Of a stretch of 64,000 nt of DNA, positions 8,735 through 17,435 are shown piece by piece. Source of the DNA: an uncultured Flavobacteriales bacterium (GTDB lineage: Bacteria; Bacteroidota; Bacteroidia; Flavobacteriales; Schleiferiaceae). Position 1 is the stretch's first letter. Each line of letters opens with the position of its first letter. Under the pieces are notes generated by a model. The model was not told the origin of the DNA. It saw only the letters and a list, made by a program, of their open reading frames with translations, and did no database searches. Where the stretch lies: positions 1-64,000 of the forward strand of contig CALKDS010000001.1 of assembly GCA_938084135.1 (NCBI GenBank), in the 5' to 3' direction. Position numbers and translations under genes: made by a program.

Positions 8735-9625
8735 CTACTTTAATTTAATAAGATCTCCTTTTTTTGGTTGGTATCCAACTGCCCAATTATTAAGGCGGTA
8801 TAAAACACTTAGTTGAATTGAATATAATTGGGAGACAAAATGAGCATTTTCATCTGCACTTAATCTGTGAGTAGAAAACTCTCTGAGTTTACGAGAAAAT
8901 GATTTTCCTTTTCTCTCAATATATACTCTATCCCCCGGATTAATCTGAGAGGAGAATGTGAAATCATTAAAACGAAGTAACCGATTAATTGAAAGGCCAT
9001 TCTCTAAAGCAAATGACTCAATAGATTCATCTTCTTTTAGAACAACATAACATGGTCCATTTGGGCTAAGCATAAGGCGATTAATGTATTTATTCCTCTT
9101 AGATTTTATCTTTTTTATGGCCGTATCAAACTTCTTTAGATTATTATCTTCAATAATATTAATCAAACGAACTGCATACTCGTTGTTTGTAGCATACCCG
9201 GCATCCTGTAACCCTCTCGCCCAAGATTTAAAATCCCGAGGATCCAAAACAAATAAATGATCATACCTACTTCTAGATGCAAGAAATAAACTATGATCAC
9301 GGAAGCTTTTTTTTGGCCTTTGATATGCACGAAAACACTCATCCAGTAAGTCATCATCAGCATATATGGTTTTTCCATCCCAATTCTCATGACACTTAAT
9401 TCCAAAGTGATTATTCCCATCCTTTGCTAAACGACTATTTCCATTACCGCTCTCTAATATTCCTTGAGCCAGCGTTATGGATGCAGGAATGCCTGATCTA
9501 TGCATTTCTCGAATTGCCAATTTGTGGTATTTATGAATATAATCCGATCTTGAAAGTGATGCCTGAGCAAAAATACTTTGACCGAAAAAATAGCTTAAAA
9601 ATATCAGGGGAAATATTGCTTTCAT
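8735..9625 (-). CDS. Secreted N-acetylglucosaminidase with LysM domains
   Basis: A peptidoglycan hydrolase of the FlgJ/Atl glucosaminidase family (PF01832-like). Residues 1-21 form a signal peptide. The catalytic domain covers about 27-165 and includes GIPASITLAQGILESGNGNS with the expected catalytic Glu58, NHFGIKCH and YATNNEYAVRLINII. Two LysM-like segments for cell-wall binding follow (about 190-240 and 250-296, the second ending QPKKGDLIKL). It would act in the periplasm on the glycan strands during growth or division. Transcribed alone, convergent with the lipoprotein gene. Confidence 0.9.
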   Translation of the reverse strand: MKAIFPLIFLSYFFGQSIFAQASLSRSDYIHKYHKLAIREMHRSGIPASITLAQGILESGNGNSRLAKDGNNHFGIKCHENWDGKTIYADDDLLDECFRAYQRPKKSFRDHSLFLASRSRYDHLFVLDPRDFKSWARGLQDAGYATNNEYAVRLINIIEDNNLKKFDTAIKKIKSKRNKYINRLMLSPNGPCYVVLKEDESIESFALENGLSINRLLRFNDFTFSSQINPGDRVYIERKGKSFSRKLREFSTHRLSADENAHFVSQLYSIQLSVLYRLNNWAVGYQPKKGDLIKLK

Positions 9626-9661
9626 AAATGGATTTCAGGTCTCAAGATATTGATTTAATTA

Positions 9662-9669
9662 TATCTTTA
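9662..9669 (+). promoter_or_regulatory. Possible -7 box upstream of the small Cys-rich gene
   Basis: TATCTTTA matches TAnnTTTG except for the last base and lies 27 bases before the ATG at 9697. No convincing -33 element was found. Confidence 0.25.
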
Positions 9670-9696
9670 AAGCTTTGAATATTAGCTTATCTAAAA

Positions 9697-9852
9697 ATGT
9701 CTGTCAAAAACATTAATGAGTCCAATTCAGAAGACTACTATTTCAATTCTGAAGGTCTAATGGTCTTCACTGAACAACATCACCTTAAAAGAGGTTATTG
9801 TTGTAATAGTGGCTGTAAACATTGTCCCTACAAAAACGATGCGAATCAATAA
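9697..9852 (+). CDS. Small Cys-rich protein, DUF5522-like
   Basis: A 51-residue protein with ATG at 9697 and TAA at 9850-9852. It has the pattern FNSEGLMVFTEQHHLKRGY followed by CCNSGCKHCPY, that is CC-x3-C-x2-C. This pattern is characteristic of the short DUF5522 family of Bacteroidota, related to the oxidoreductase-like N-terminal Cys motif, and suggests a metal or redox site. No function is established. It ends 13 bases before the start I favour for urocanate hydratase, so the two are likely co-transcribed. Reading the hutU start further upstream (9809) would hide this gene. Confidence 0.8.
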   Translation: MSVKNINESNSEDYYFNSEGLMVFTEQHHLKRGYCCNSGCKHCPYKNDANQ

Positions 9853-9865
9853 AAAGCTAAAAGTA

Positions 9866-11872
9866 ATGAATGAATTTCAACAGGATATTTTAACGGGAAT
9901 TCCAAATTATTTACCTGAACATCTTGGTCAGGACCCGCTCGTTTCGCATGCTCCTAAGAGAAAAGACGTCCTAGATAATCAAGAAAAACAACTTGCCTTG
10001 AAGAATTCTTTGAGATACTTTGATGTTAAACATCATTCGGAGCTAGCAGATGAATTCGCACTTGAATTAAAGACATTTGGAAGAATTTATATGTATCGAT
10101 ATCGTCCAAAATATAAAATGCACGCACGGCCATTAAGCAGTTATCCTGCAAATTGCGATCAAGCAGCTGCGATTATGCTTATGATTCAAAATAATTTAGA
10201 TCCAGCTGTCGCACAACATCCTCACGAGCTTATTACCTATGGAGGAAATGGTGCTGTATTTCAAAATTGGGCTCAATATCTCTTGACAATGAAATATTTG
10301 GCCGAAATGAACTCCGAACAAACCCTTCATATTCACAGTGGGCACCCTCACGGTCTTTTTCCATCAAGCAAGCAAGCCCCAAGAGTAGTGGTTACAAATG
10401 GGATAATGATTCCGAATCATTCAAAGCCTTTAGATTTAGAAAAATATAATGCTATAGGAGTTACTCAATATGGACAAATGACAGCAGGAAGTTATATGTA
10501 TATCGGACCGCAAGGAATTGTTCATGGAACAACAATTACTCTTATGAACGCCGCTAGAAAATTCACCGATGGAAAACTTGAAGGTAAAATTTTTGTTACC
10601 GCTGGATTAGGAGGTATGAGCGGTGCTCAGCCAAAAGCAGCATCCATAGCTGGTATGGTCAGCATTACAGCAGAAATAAATAAAACCGCAGCATTAAAAA
10701 GACAAAGTCAAGGGTGGGTAGATGAAATTCATTTCGAGGTAAATGCTGCCATAAACTCCGCCATAGAATCTCAAGGAAAAAAAGGAAATAAATCCATTGC
10801 TTACATCGGAAATATAGTAGATCTATGGGAAGCCCTAGTAGAGAAAAATGTCTCTGTAGATCTTGGATCAGATCAAACATCATTACATAATCCCTGGGCC
10901 GGAGGATATTATCCACAGGGCTATAGTTATGATGAGGCAAATGAGCTAATGGTATCGAACCCTAAGAAGTTTCGAACGGAAGTAGAATCAACCCTTAGAA
11001 AACATATTGCAGCAATTAATCATCTGCACTCAAAGGGGATGTATTTCTTTGATTATGGTAATGCATTTTTATTAGAATCAAGTCGCGCTGGAGCGGATGT
11101 TTTAGCAAAAAATGGAGTTGATTTTTCATACCCTAGTTATGTGCAAGATATATTAGGACCGTTATGTTTTGATTTTGGTTTTGGACCTTTCAGATGGGTC
11201 TGCTCGAGTGATAAAAAAGAGGATTTAATTGCAACCGATAAAATAGCTGCAAACGTTATAAAGAAATTACTTTCAAGAGCACCTGAAAATATCAAAATGC
11301 AAATGGAGGACAACCTAAAATGGATAGAGAATGCAAATGATAATGAGTTAGTTGTTGGTTCAAAAGCTCGAATACTTTATGCAGATAGCATAGGACGAAT
11401 AGCCATCGCAGAAGCCTTCAATAGTGCTATCAAAAATGGCGAAATTGGTCCAATAATTATAGGCAGAGATCATCATGACGTAAGCGGTACAGACTCACCA
11501 TACAGAGAGACATCTAACATTTATGATGGCTCGAAATTCACTGCTGACATGGCAGTTCACAACGCCATTGGTGATTCGTTTAGAGGAGCCACATGGGTTA
11601 GCCTCCATAACGGTGGAGGTGTTGGATGGGGTGAAGCAATAAACGGAGGTTTTGGAATGCTACTCGATGGCAGTGATGAATCGCAAAGAAAACTAAAATC
11701 TATGCTTTTTTATGATGTTAATAATGGAATAGCAAGACGAGCTTGGGCTAAAAACCCAGAAGCATTAATCGCAATCGAAAGAGAAATGCAGAGGGAGTCA
11801 TCTCTTAAAGTGACAATACCAAGTATTGCAAAAGATGATTTAATAAATTCTACCATAGCTGAACACTTTTGA
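9866..11872 (+). CDS. hutU: Urocanate hydratase (long bacterial form)
   Basis: Converts urocanate to 4-imidazolone-5-propionate, the second step of histidine breakdown, with NAD+ as tightly bound cofactor. The 668-residue product is the long form common in Bacteroidota. Conserved blocks are visible: LITYGGNGAVFQNWAQYLL, YGQMTAGSYMYIGPQGIVHG, VTAGLGGMSGAQPKAASIAG (a glycine-rich NAD-binding region) and SLHNGGGVGWGEAINGGFG. I chose the ATG at 9866 (MNEFQQDILTGIP) because it follows the small Cys-rich gene by 13 bases; the alternative at 9809 overlaps that gene. No hutH, hutI or functional hutG lies nearby. Confidence 0.94.
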   Translation: MNEFQQDILTGIPNYLPEHLGQDPLVSHAPKRKDVLDNQEKQLALKNSLRYFDVKHHSELADEFALELKTFGRIYMYRYRPKYKMHARPLSSYPANCDQAAAIMLMIQNNLDPAVAQHPHELITYGGNGAVFQNWAQYLLTMKYLAEMNSEQTLHIHSGHPHGLFPSSKQAPRVVVTNGIMIPNHSKPLDLEKYNAIGVTQYGQMTAGSYMYIGPQGIVHGTTITLMNAARKFTDGKLEGKIFVTAGLGGMSGAQPKAASIAGMVSITAEINKTAALKRQSQGWVDEIHFEVNAAINSAIESQGKKGNKSIAYIGNIVDLWEALVEKNVSVDLGSDQTSLHNPWAGGYYPQGYSYDEANELMVSNPKKFRTEVESTLRKHIAAINHLHSKGMYFFDYGNAFLLESSRAGADVLAKNGVDFSYPSYVQDILGPLCFDFGFGPFRWVCSSDKKEDLIATDKIAANVIKKLLSRAPENIKMQMEDNLKWIENANDNELVVGSKARILYADSIGRIAIAEAFNSAIKNGEIGPIIIGRDHHDVSGTDSPYRETSNIYDGSKFTADMAVHNAIGDSFRGATWVSLHNGGGVGWGEAINGGFGMLLDGSDESQRKLKSMLFYDVNNGIARRAWAKNPEALIAIEREMQRESSLKVTIPSIAKDDLINSTIAEHF

Positions 11873-11886
11873 TTAATTTCGCGAAC

Positions 11887-12444
11887 ATGAAAAAACATAA
11901 TTTAATAATCGCAAGTTCTTTTTTACTCTTACTTGCATCTTGTAGTGCACCAGTTCAAAATTCAATCGAGACAAGTGCTGATGGTATGAAAATTGGCTTT
12001 GTTCGTTTAGATAGCTTAACTCAATTGTATGACTATCATGGTGAGTTAGTGGAAGAAATTGAAGCAAAGGCAAAAAAAATGGAAGCTGAACTCATAAGAA
12101 GTCAACAAAATATTCAAACTGAATACGAAGTGCTTCAGAAAGCTGCGCCTAGTTTGTCGAAGATAGAGCTTGAACGAGCACAAATGGATTTTCAAAGAAT
12201 TCAACAACAGTATCAGGCTCTTGAGCAGCAAAGATCTGGCGAATTGCAGCAAGAGGAGATAGCAATGAACAATATTGTCAAACTACAAGTTGATAAGGCA
12301 ATAGAGAAAATGAAGACTGAAAAGGACTTAGATCTTGTTTTCATTTATGAGACTAACCTCCTTTACGCAAAGGAAAGCATGGATTTGACAAACGAACTAG
12401 CTAGCTATTTAAATCAGCTAGATCGACCTGATTCAATAAAGTAG
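11887..12444 (+). CDS. OmpH/Skp-like periplasmic chaperone (lipoprotein form)
   Basis: A 185-residue protein with an N-terminal lipoprotein signal (LLLLASC, Cys19) and the OmpH family start MKIGFVRLDSLTQLYDYHGELVEEI. A long charged coiled coil follows (about 60-140), then a short conserved C-terminal strand (KDLDLVFIYETNLLYAKESMDLTNEL). Skp/OmpH proteins hold unfolded outer-membrane proteins in the periplasm. The lipid anchor is unusual for Skp itself but common among Bacteroidota paralogues. The start at 11887 is preferred over 11869 because it leaves a normal signal and does not overlap hutU. It follows hutU by 14 bases. Confidence 0.85.
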   Translation: MKKHNLIIASSFLLLLASCSAPVQNSIETSADGMKIGFVRLDSLTQLYDYHGELVEEIEAKAKKMEAELIRSQQNIQTEYEVLQKAAPSLSKIELERAQMDFQRIQQQYQALEQQRSGELQQEEIAMNNIVKLQVDKAIEKMKTEKDLDLVFIYETNLLYAKESMDLTNELASYLNQLDRPDSIK

Positions 12445-12456
12445 AAATCTTTTAAA

Positions 12457-13611
12457 TCATTTCTCCTTCGCTTCGTCTAAAATAGCACGTGAAATTACCA
12501 TTCGTTGAATTTCGGATGTACCCTCATAAATCTGGGTGATTTTAGCATCTCTCATATGTCTTTCGACATGATACTCTTTTACAAAACCATATCCTCCATG
12601 TATTTGAACTGCTTCAACTGAAACCTCCATAGCAACCTCAGATGCATATAATTTCGCCATTGCTGATTCTTTCACGTAAGGCATTCCTTGATCTTTTAAC
12701 CAAGCCGCCTTTAAAACTAAAAACCTTGCAGCCTCTACTTTTGTAGCCATATCAGCGAGCTTAAATGCGATGGCTTGATGATCTCCAATTATTTTATTAA
12801 ATGATTTCCTTTCTGTAGCATATTTTGCAGAGATCTCTAACGCCCCTGACGCTATTCCTAAAGCTTGAGCTGCAATTCCAATTCTACCTCCAGACAATGT
12901 TTTCATCGCAAACTTAAATCCAAAACCGTCATCTCCCACTCTATTTTCTTTAGGGACTTTTACATCTGTAAACATCAATGAATGAGTATCGCTTCCGCGA
13001 ATCCCCAGTTTATCTTCTTTTTTTCCGATCTGAAAACCTGGCATTTCCTTTTCAACAATCAAGCAATTAATACCTCTATGTCCTTTTGAAACATCAGTTT
13101 GTGCAATAACAAGATAGATTGAAGCACTCGAACCATTTGTGATCCAATTCTTTGTTCCGTTCAACAAATAGTGATCTCCCATATCGATAGCCGTAGTTTT
13201 TTGACTAGTTGCATCACTGCCGGCTTCAGGCTCGCTCAAGCAAAATGCCCCAATGACTTCTCCCGAAGCAAGTCTAGTAAGATATTTCATTTTTTGATCT
13301 TCAGTTCCATACTTTTCTATACCCCAACAAACTAAAGAATTGTTGACACTCATGATCACTGCAGAGGAAGCATCGTACTTAGATATCTCTTCCATGGCCA
13401 AAACATATGAGACAGTGTCCATCCCGCCACCAAGGTATTTTGGACTTGTCATCATTCCAAGGAAACCCAATTCTGCCATTTTCTTGACACCGTCAGTAGG
13501 GAATTTCTGCTCACTATCACGTTCTACTACTCCAGGTAATAATTCATTCTGAGCAAACGACCTTGCGGTGTCGCGTATCATGAGATGCTCTTCAGTCAAT
13601 TCAAAATTCAT
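12457..13611 (-). CDS. Acyl-CoA dehydrogenase (short-chain/butyryl type)
   Basis: A 384-residue FAD enzyme that oxidises acyl-CoA to trans-2-enoyl-CoA in fatty or branched-chain amino acid degradation. The full family pattern is present: N-terminal helices (MNFELTEEHLMIRDTARSFA), GAFCLSEPEAGSDATS and WITNGSSASIYLV in the flavin/substrate region, KLADMATKVEAARFLVLKAAW, and IHGGYGFVKEYHVERHMRDAKI followed by IYEGTSEIQRMVISR, whose Glu (near 365) is the usual catalytic base of the short-chain group. I chose ATG 13609-13611; the upstream alternative is a TTG that overlaps the promoter box. Confidence 0.94.
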   Translation of the reverse strand: MNFELTEEHLMIRDTARSFAQNELLPGVVERDSEQKFPTDGVKKMAELGFLGMMTSPKYLGGGMDTVSYVLAMEEISKYDASSAVIMSVNNSLVCWGIEKYGTEDQKMKYLTRLASGEVIGAFCLSEPEAGSDATSQKTTAIDMGDHYLLNGTKNWITNGSSASIYLVIAQTDVSKGHRGINCLIVEKEMPGFQIGKKEDKLGIRGSDTHSLMFTDVKVPKENRVGDDGFGFKFAMKTLSGGRIGIAAQALGIASGALEISAKYATERKSFNKIIGDHQAIAFKLADMATKVEAARFLVLKAAWLKDQGMPYVKESAMAKLYASEVAMEVSVEAVQIHGGYGFVKEYHVERHMRDAKITQIYEGTSEIQRMVISRAILDEAKEK

Positions 13612-13642
13612 AGTAAAATTGGGTTGTATTCTTGGTTTACGA

Positions 13643-13650
13643 CAAAAATA
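13643..13650 (-). promoter_or_regulatory. -7 box of the acyl-CoA dehydrogenase gene
   Basis: A perfect TAnnTTTG (TATTTTTG) on the minus strand. The predicted leader to the ATG at 13611 is about 25-30 bases. The -33 element is not obvious. Confidence 0.4.
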
Positions 13651-13702
13651 CAACCGAAGAACCTCTGGTTGTGTTTATTCTAACTCATCTATTATGATTT
13701 AG

Positions 13703-13710
13703 TAGATTTG
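13703..13710 (+). promoter_or_regulatory. -7 box of anmK, 4 bases from the ATG
   Basis: TAGATTTG is a perfect TAnnTTTG match and is followed by AATA and then ATG at 13715. The 4-base spacing is the same as at several other genes in the window and decides the start I assign to anmK. Confidence 0.5.
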
Positions 13711-13714
13711 AATA

Positions 13715-14842
13715 ATGACTAACAGGCCAACAAACCGAGCTCATTCGGGATTTAGCTCAAATATGAATAGCCCAATCATTGCCCTAGGATCTATGTCTGG
13801 CACTTCGTTAGATGGTCTTGATTTGGCTTTAGTCAAATTTACCCCGCCATCAAGAAAAATTAATAAATGGAGATTCTCTATTATTTCGAGCAATTTTATC
13901 TCATATTCGGGGACTCGTTGGGAAGATGATCTGTTAAAAGCTTATCAAGCCGATGCCAATGACTTAGATAAAATATCTAGAAACTATTCTAAATGGGTCA
14001 GTTTTAAAGCCAGTGAATTCATTAGTTCATTATCAGATGACTTCCCAAAAGTATTTTGCAGTCACGGACATACGGTTAGACATAGTCCAGAAAATGGGGT
14101 GACTCAACAAATAGGAAATACCCATGAATTAACAACTCATCTAAATATTCCAGTCGTCTGTGATTTCAGAAGTGCTGATGTGCGAAGGGGTGGACAAGGA
14201 GCTCCACTTGTCCCGATAGCAGATAAATTGCTATTTAGTGATCAACCAATATGTTTGAATCTAGGAGGTTTTGCAAATGCCAGTTGGGATGAAAATGGAG
14301 TGAGGCTAGCAGCAGATTTGGGTCCTTGTAATATTATATTGAATGAATTGATGCGTAAAATGGGTAAGTCCTTCGATGATAAGGGTGAACTATCTTCAAC
14401 AGGGCGAATTCATAAAAAGACACTGGAAAAATTAAATAATTTATCCTATTACTCCTTTGAACTGCCTAAAAGCCTAAGTAGGGAATGGGCAGAAGAAAAT
14501 ATCATGGTAGAAATATTACGTATTCCAAAAATTGAGGACGCCTTAGCTACTGCCGTGGAGCATACAGCCTGGGCAATAAATTTTGGTTTGGAAAGATTGA
14601 ATTCAGAAAAAATATTTGTCACTGGTGGCGGAATATGGAATACTTATTTGATGAAGAGAATAGCCTTTTATTGGGGAAAAGAGATTCAAATACCTGAAAA
14701 ACAAATTGTTAATCAAAAAGAAGCTTTATGCTTTGCTTTCTTAGGAATTAGGCGCCTTAGGGGTGAAATAAACATCCTTTCATCGGTTACTGGGGGGGCT
14801 AAGGATAGCTGTGATGGCACAGTGTTTGAAAAAAACATTTAA
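13715..14842 (+). CDS. anmK: Anhydro-N-acetylmuramic acid kinase
   Basis: Phosphorylates and opens 1,6-anhydro-MurNAc recovered from peptidoglycan turnover, giving MurNAc-6-phosphate. The ATP-binding MSGTSLDGLDLALVKF, the HGHTVRHSPE block, VVCDFRSADVRRGGQGAPLVP (proposed catalytic Asp region) and LNLGGFANAS are all conserved. Two starts are possible. ATG 13715 (375 residues) lies 4 bases after a perfect -7 box and would be leaderless. ATG 13763 (MNSPIIALGSMSGTSLDG, 359 residues) fits the usual family length better and would have a leader of about 48 bases. I favour 13715 because the same box-to-ATG spacing recurs in the window. Confidence 0.92.
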   Translation: MTNRPTNRAHSGFSSNMNSPIIALGSMSGTSLDGLDLALVKFTPPSRKINKWRFSIISSNFISYSGTRWEDDLLKAYQADANDLDKISRNYSKWVSFKASEFISSLSDDFPKVFCSHGHTVRHSPENGVTQQIGNTHELTTHLNIPVVCDFRSADVRRGGQGAPLVPIADKLLFSDQPICLNLGGFANASWDENGVRLAADLGPCNIILNELMRKMGKSFDDKGELSSTGRIHKKTLEKLNNLSYYSFELPKSLSREWAEENIMVEILRIPKIEDALATAVEHTAWAINFGLERLNSEKIFVTGGGIWNTYLMKRIAFYWGKEIQIPEKQIVNQKEALCFAFLGIRRLRGEINILSSVTGGAKDSCDGTVFEKNI

Positions 14843-14849
14843 TTATATA

Positions 14850-14879
14850 CTAATCCAAAGGATTAGAACATTATTTTTA
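14850..14879 (+). terminator. Probable terminator after anmK
   Basis: A perfect 7-bp stem with a 3-base loop (CTAATCC-AAA-GGATTAG) starts 8 bases after the anmK stop and is followed by AACATTATTTTT. The T-tract is interrupted, so strength is uncertain. Confidence 0.5.
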
Positions 14880-14929
14880 CGTCGCGTTGAGAAATTATTT
14901 TACTAAACATATCCTAAATTAACAATCAC

Positions 14930-16249
14930 ATGTATCTATTGATGATAATCGTTTTCATATTGGGATATGCAGCCATTGCTTTTGAACACAATCTCAAAAT
15001 AGACAAAGCTGCCGCAGCATTAGTTACGGGTGTTCTTTGCTGGGTGTTCTTCGTTTTGGGGGGAGCGGAAACGAATCAAATAGAACATGATCTATTAAAT
15101 CATATAGGTGAAATTTCAAGTATCCTTTTCTTTTTACTCGGTGCTATGACCATCGTAGAGCTGATTGATGCTCATGGGGGATTTAATGTTATTACTGATA
15201 AAATAGCTACAAAAAATAAAGTAAAAGCATTGTGGACAGTATGCTTAATGACGTTTTTCTTTTCTGCAATACTTGATAATCTTACTACTTCAATTGTAAT
15301 GATTTCGCTACTAAGAAAGTTAATTAAAGACAAACAGATCAGATGGCTTTTTGCAGGAATGGTTATTATTTCTGCAAATTCAGGGGGAGCTTTTTCACCA
15401 ATTGGTGATGTCACAACAACTATGCTTTGGATTGGCGGACAAGTCTCTGTTTCAAATATCATCTCCTCCTTATTTTTACCATCTATAGCCTCTCTTTTAG
15501 CCCCATTATTATTCCTAAGCTGGAAATTAGATGGAGAAATAGAGCAACCTGAATTTATTGACTCAAAAAAAAATAAAGCAGTAAGTAGAAGAGAACAATC
15601 AACTATCCTTGCAACCGGAGTTCTGGGATTAATTTTTGTTCCAATTTTTAAAACAACAACGCATCTACCTCCTTTTATGGGAATGATGCTTAGCCTAGGA
15701 ATATTATGGCTCGTTACAGATGTCATGCATCGGAAAAAACCTTTTGATATTAGACGAAAATTAAGTGTGATTGGAGTTTTTAAAAAAGTTGATATCGCAT
15801 CTGTATTATTCTTTTTAGGAATTCTATTAGCCGTAGCTGGTCTTCAGACCGGAGGACAACTAGATGATATGGCATTGGGTTTAGACAAAACATTTGGAAC
15901 GGATTCTGTAATAGGTATTTACATTGTAGGTGGTCTCATAGGTCTACTTAGTGCCATTATTGATAACGTTCCACTAGTTGCAGCAGTCATGGGGATGTAT
16001 GAATTAGTCCCTGGGACACTCTTCGCTCAAGATGCACTTTTCTGGAATTTCTTAGCTTATTGCGCCGGAACTGGAGGCTCAGTACTAATAATAGGATCAG
16101 CTGCCGGAGTGGCCGTTATGGGCTTGGAAAAGATACCGTTTGGCTGGTACTTAAAAAAGATTAGCCTCTTAGCTTTAATTGGATATATATGTGGAATTCT
16201 GGCTTATATTTTACAAGCTTGGGTCATAAGTATTTTCAATATCATATAA
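14930..16249 (+). CDS. nhaD: NhaD-type Na+/H+ antiporter
   Basis: A 439-residue inner-membrane protein with about 12 hydrophobic segments, of the ion transporter superfamily. Two inverted-repeat signature motifs are present: AILDNLTTSIVMISLLRKL (about 105-123) and AIIDNVPLVAAVMGMYELV (about 345-363), together with SANSGGAFSPIGDVTTTMLW and GTGGSVLIIGSAAGVAVMG. NhaD antiporters export Na+ (or Li+) in exchange for protons and are common in marine and halotolerant bacteria. It stands before the exbB-exbD-tonB-like genes; the 60-base gap and different role leave co-transcription open. Confidence 0.92.
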   Translation: MYLLMIIVFILGYAAIAFEHNLKIDKAAAALVTGVLCWVFFVLGGAETNQIEHDLLNHIGEISSILFFLLGAMTIVELIDAHGGFNVITDKIATKNKVKALWTVCLMTFFFSAILDNLTTSIVMISLLRKLIKDKQIRWLFAGMVIISANSGGAFSPIGDVTTTMLWIGGQVSVSNIISSLFLPSIASLLAPLLFLSWKLDGEIEQPEFIDSKKNKAVSRREQSTILATGVLGLIFVPIFKTTTHLPPFMGMMLSLGILWLVTDVMHRKKPFDIRRKLSVIGVFKKVDIASVLFFLGILLAVAGLQTGGQLDDMALGLDKTFGTDSVIGIYIVGGLIGLLSAIIDNVPLVAAVMGMYELVPGTLFAQDALFWNFLAYCAGTGGSVLIIGSAAGVAVMGLEKIPFGWYLKKISLLALIGYICGILAYILQAWVISIFNII

Positions 16250-16312
16250 ATTAGAATTTAACAAGTCGCAAAGCACTAGGTTTCTGTGTTCACTCAAAAT
16301 AAAATCCCTTTT

Positions 16313-17032
16313 ATGAAAATTAACTTTCTCCAAATTGAAATACCCGATGAAATTATTGATTCAAAAGTATTGAACTCATTGGAATCCGTGCCAAAAGAAG
16401 AAACGTTGAGTATAATAAGCTTAATGATTTCTGGAGGAATAGGGGCACAAATAATAATGTCATTAATGGTTTTATTGAGTATCTCAATGATTTATATTTT
16501 TGTTAATCGAATGGGTGCTTTGAAGCGAGCAAATGCTATTGACTCCGAATTCATGAAAGATATCAAAGACTACATATCGTCTGGGAATCTAGAATCTGCC
16601 GTGAAATTATGTGAACGTTCTGATAGCCCAGTTTCAAGAATGATAAAAAAAGGCATTTCCAGAATTGGCAAGCCTTTACAAGACATTTCGGCATCAATAG
16701 AAAATCAGGGAAAATTGGAAATTCAACGTCTGGAAAGGAATCTGCCATATTTAGCTACAATTGCAGGAGGCGCTCCAATGTTAGGTTTTTTAGGAACGGT
16801 GATAGGAATGATTTTGGCATTTAAAGAAATGGCAAATGCCGGAGGTGGAGTTCAAGTTGATATGCTCGCAGAAGGTATTTATGTAGCAATGACTACAACA
16901 GTTGCAGGACTAATAGTTGGGATCTTTGCTTTTTTTGGATATAATTATTTAGTTATGAGAGTCGAGTCCGTTATCTATAAAATGGAGGTTAGCAGCACTG
17001 AATTCTTAGATCTTTTGAACGAACCTATTTGA
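16313..17032 (+). CDS. ExbB/TolQ/MotA-family proton channel
   Basis: A 239-residue protein with three membrane segments: one N-terminal (about 37-60) and two C-terminal (about 140-170 and 190-215). The conserved LPYLATIAGGAPMLGFLGTV and GIYVAMTTTVAGLIVGI blocks line the proton path in this family. With the next gene (ExbD-like) it would form the proton-driven stator that powers a TonB- or TolA-like protein. I chose ATG 16313; a GTG at 16286 is an alternative with 9 more residues. The order ExbB-ExbD-TonB-like is intact. Confidence 0.92.
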   Translation: MKINFLQIEIPDEIIDSKVLNSLESVPKEETLSIISLMISGGIGAQIIMSLMVLLSISMIYIFVNRMGALKRANAIDSEFMKDIKDYISSGNLESAVKLCERSDSPVSRMIKKGISRIGKPLQDISASIENQGKLEIQRLERNLPYLATIAGGAPMLGFLGTVIGMILAFKEMANAGGGVQVDMLAEGIYVAMTTTVAGLIVGIFAFFGYNYLVMRVESVIYKMEVSSTEFLDLLNEPI

Positions 17033-17042
17033 TGAAATTTCT

Positions 17043-17435
17043 ATGAATCTAAGAAACAGAAATAAAATATCAGCAGAATTCAATATGTCTTCCATGACTG
17101 ACTTGGTTTTTTTGCTTTTAATTTTTTTCATGCTAACTTCCACATTAGTCACTTCCTCAGCATTAGATGTAATTCTACCGAAGAGCAAGGCCCAAACTGT
17201 TAAGAAATCAACAGTGACTGTAACCATAAGCAAAGATCTTAAATTCAGTATTAATGATGACATAGTCTCAATTAATGACTTAGAGATTTCAATCTTACAA
17301 TATGTTTCTAATGACCCAGAAGCTGTTTTAATTTTAAGAGTAGATGAATCCGTACCAACTGGAGAAGCTGTTCGAATAATGGATATCGCATACCGAAATA
17401 AGATAAAAATGGTTTTGGCAACTGATCCGAAATGA
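17043..17435 (+). CDS. ExbD/TolR-family stator protein
   Basis: A 130-residue protein with one N-terminal membrane helix preceded by FNMSSMTDLVFLLLIFFMLTS. The Asp in MTDLVFLLLIFF is the proton-carrying residue of the family. A periplasmic domain follows, with LDVILPKSKAQTV and VLILRVDESVPTGEAVRIMDIAY. It lies 10 bases after the ExbB-like gene and overlaps the TonB-like gene by 4 bases, so the three are one unit. Confidence 0.93.
   Translation: MNLRNRNKISAEFNMSSMTDLVFLLLIFFMLTSTLVTSSALDVILPKSKAQTVKKSTVTVTISKDLKFSINDDIVSINDLEISILQYVSNDPEAVLILRVDESVPTGEAVRIMDIAYRNKIKMVLATDPK

Noticed and set aside
15172-15726. Open frame of 184 codons on the minus strand
   Set aside because: It is antisense to nhaD, whose membrane and signature motifs are unmistakable; the antisense product has no start signal or recognisable domain.
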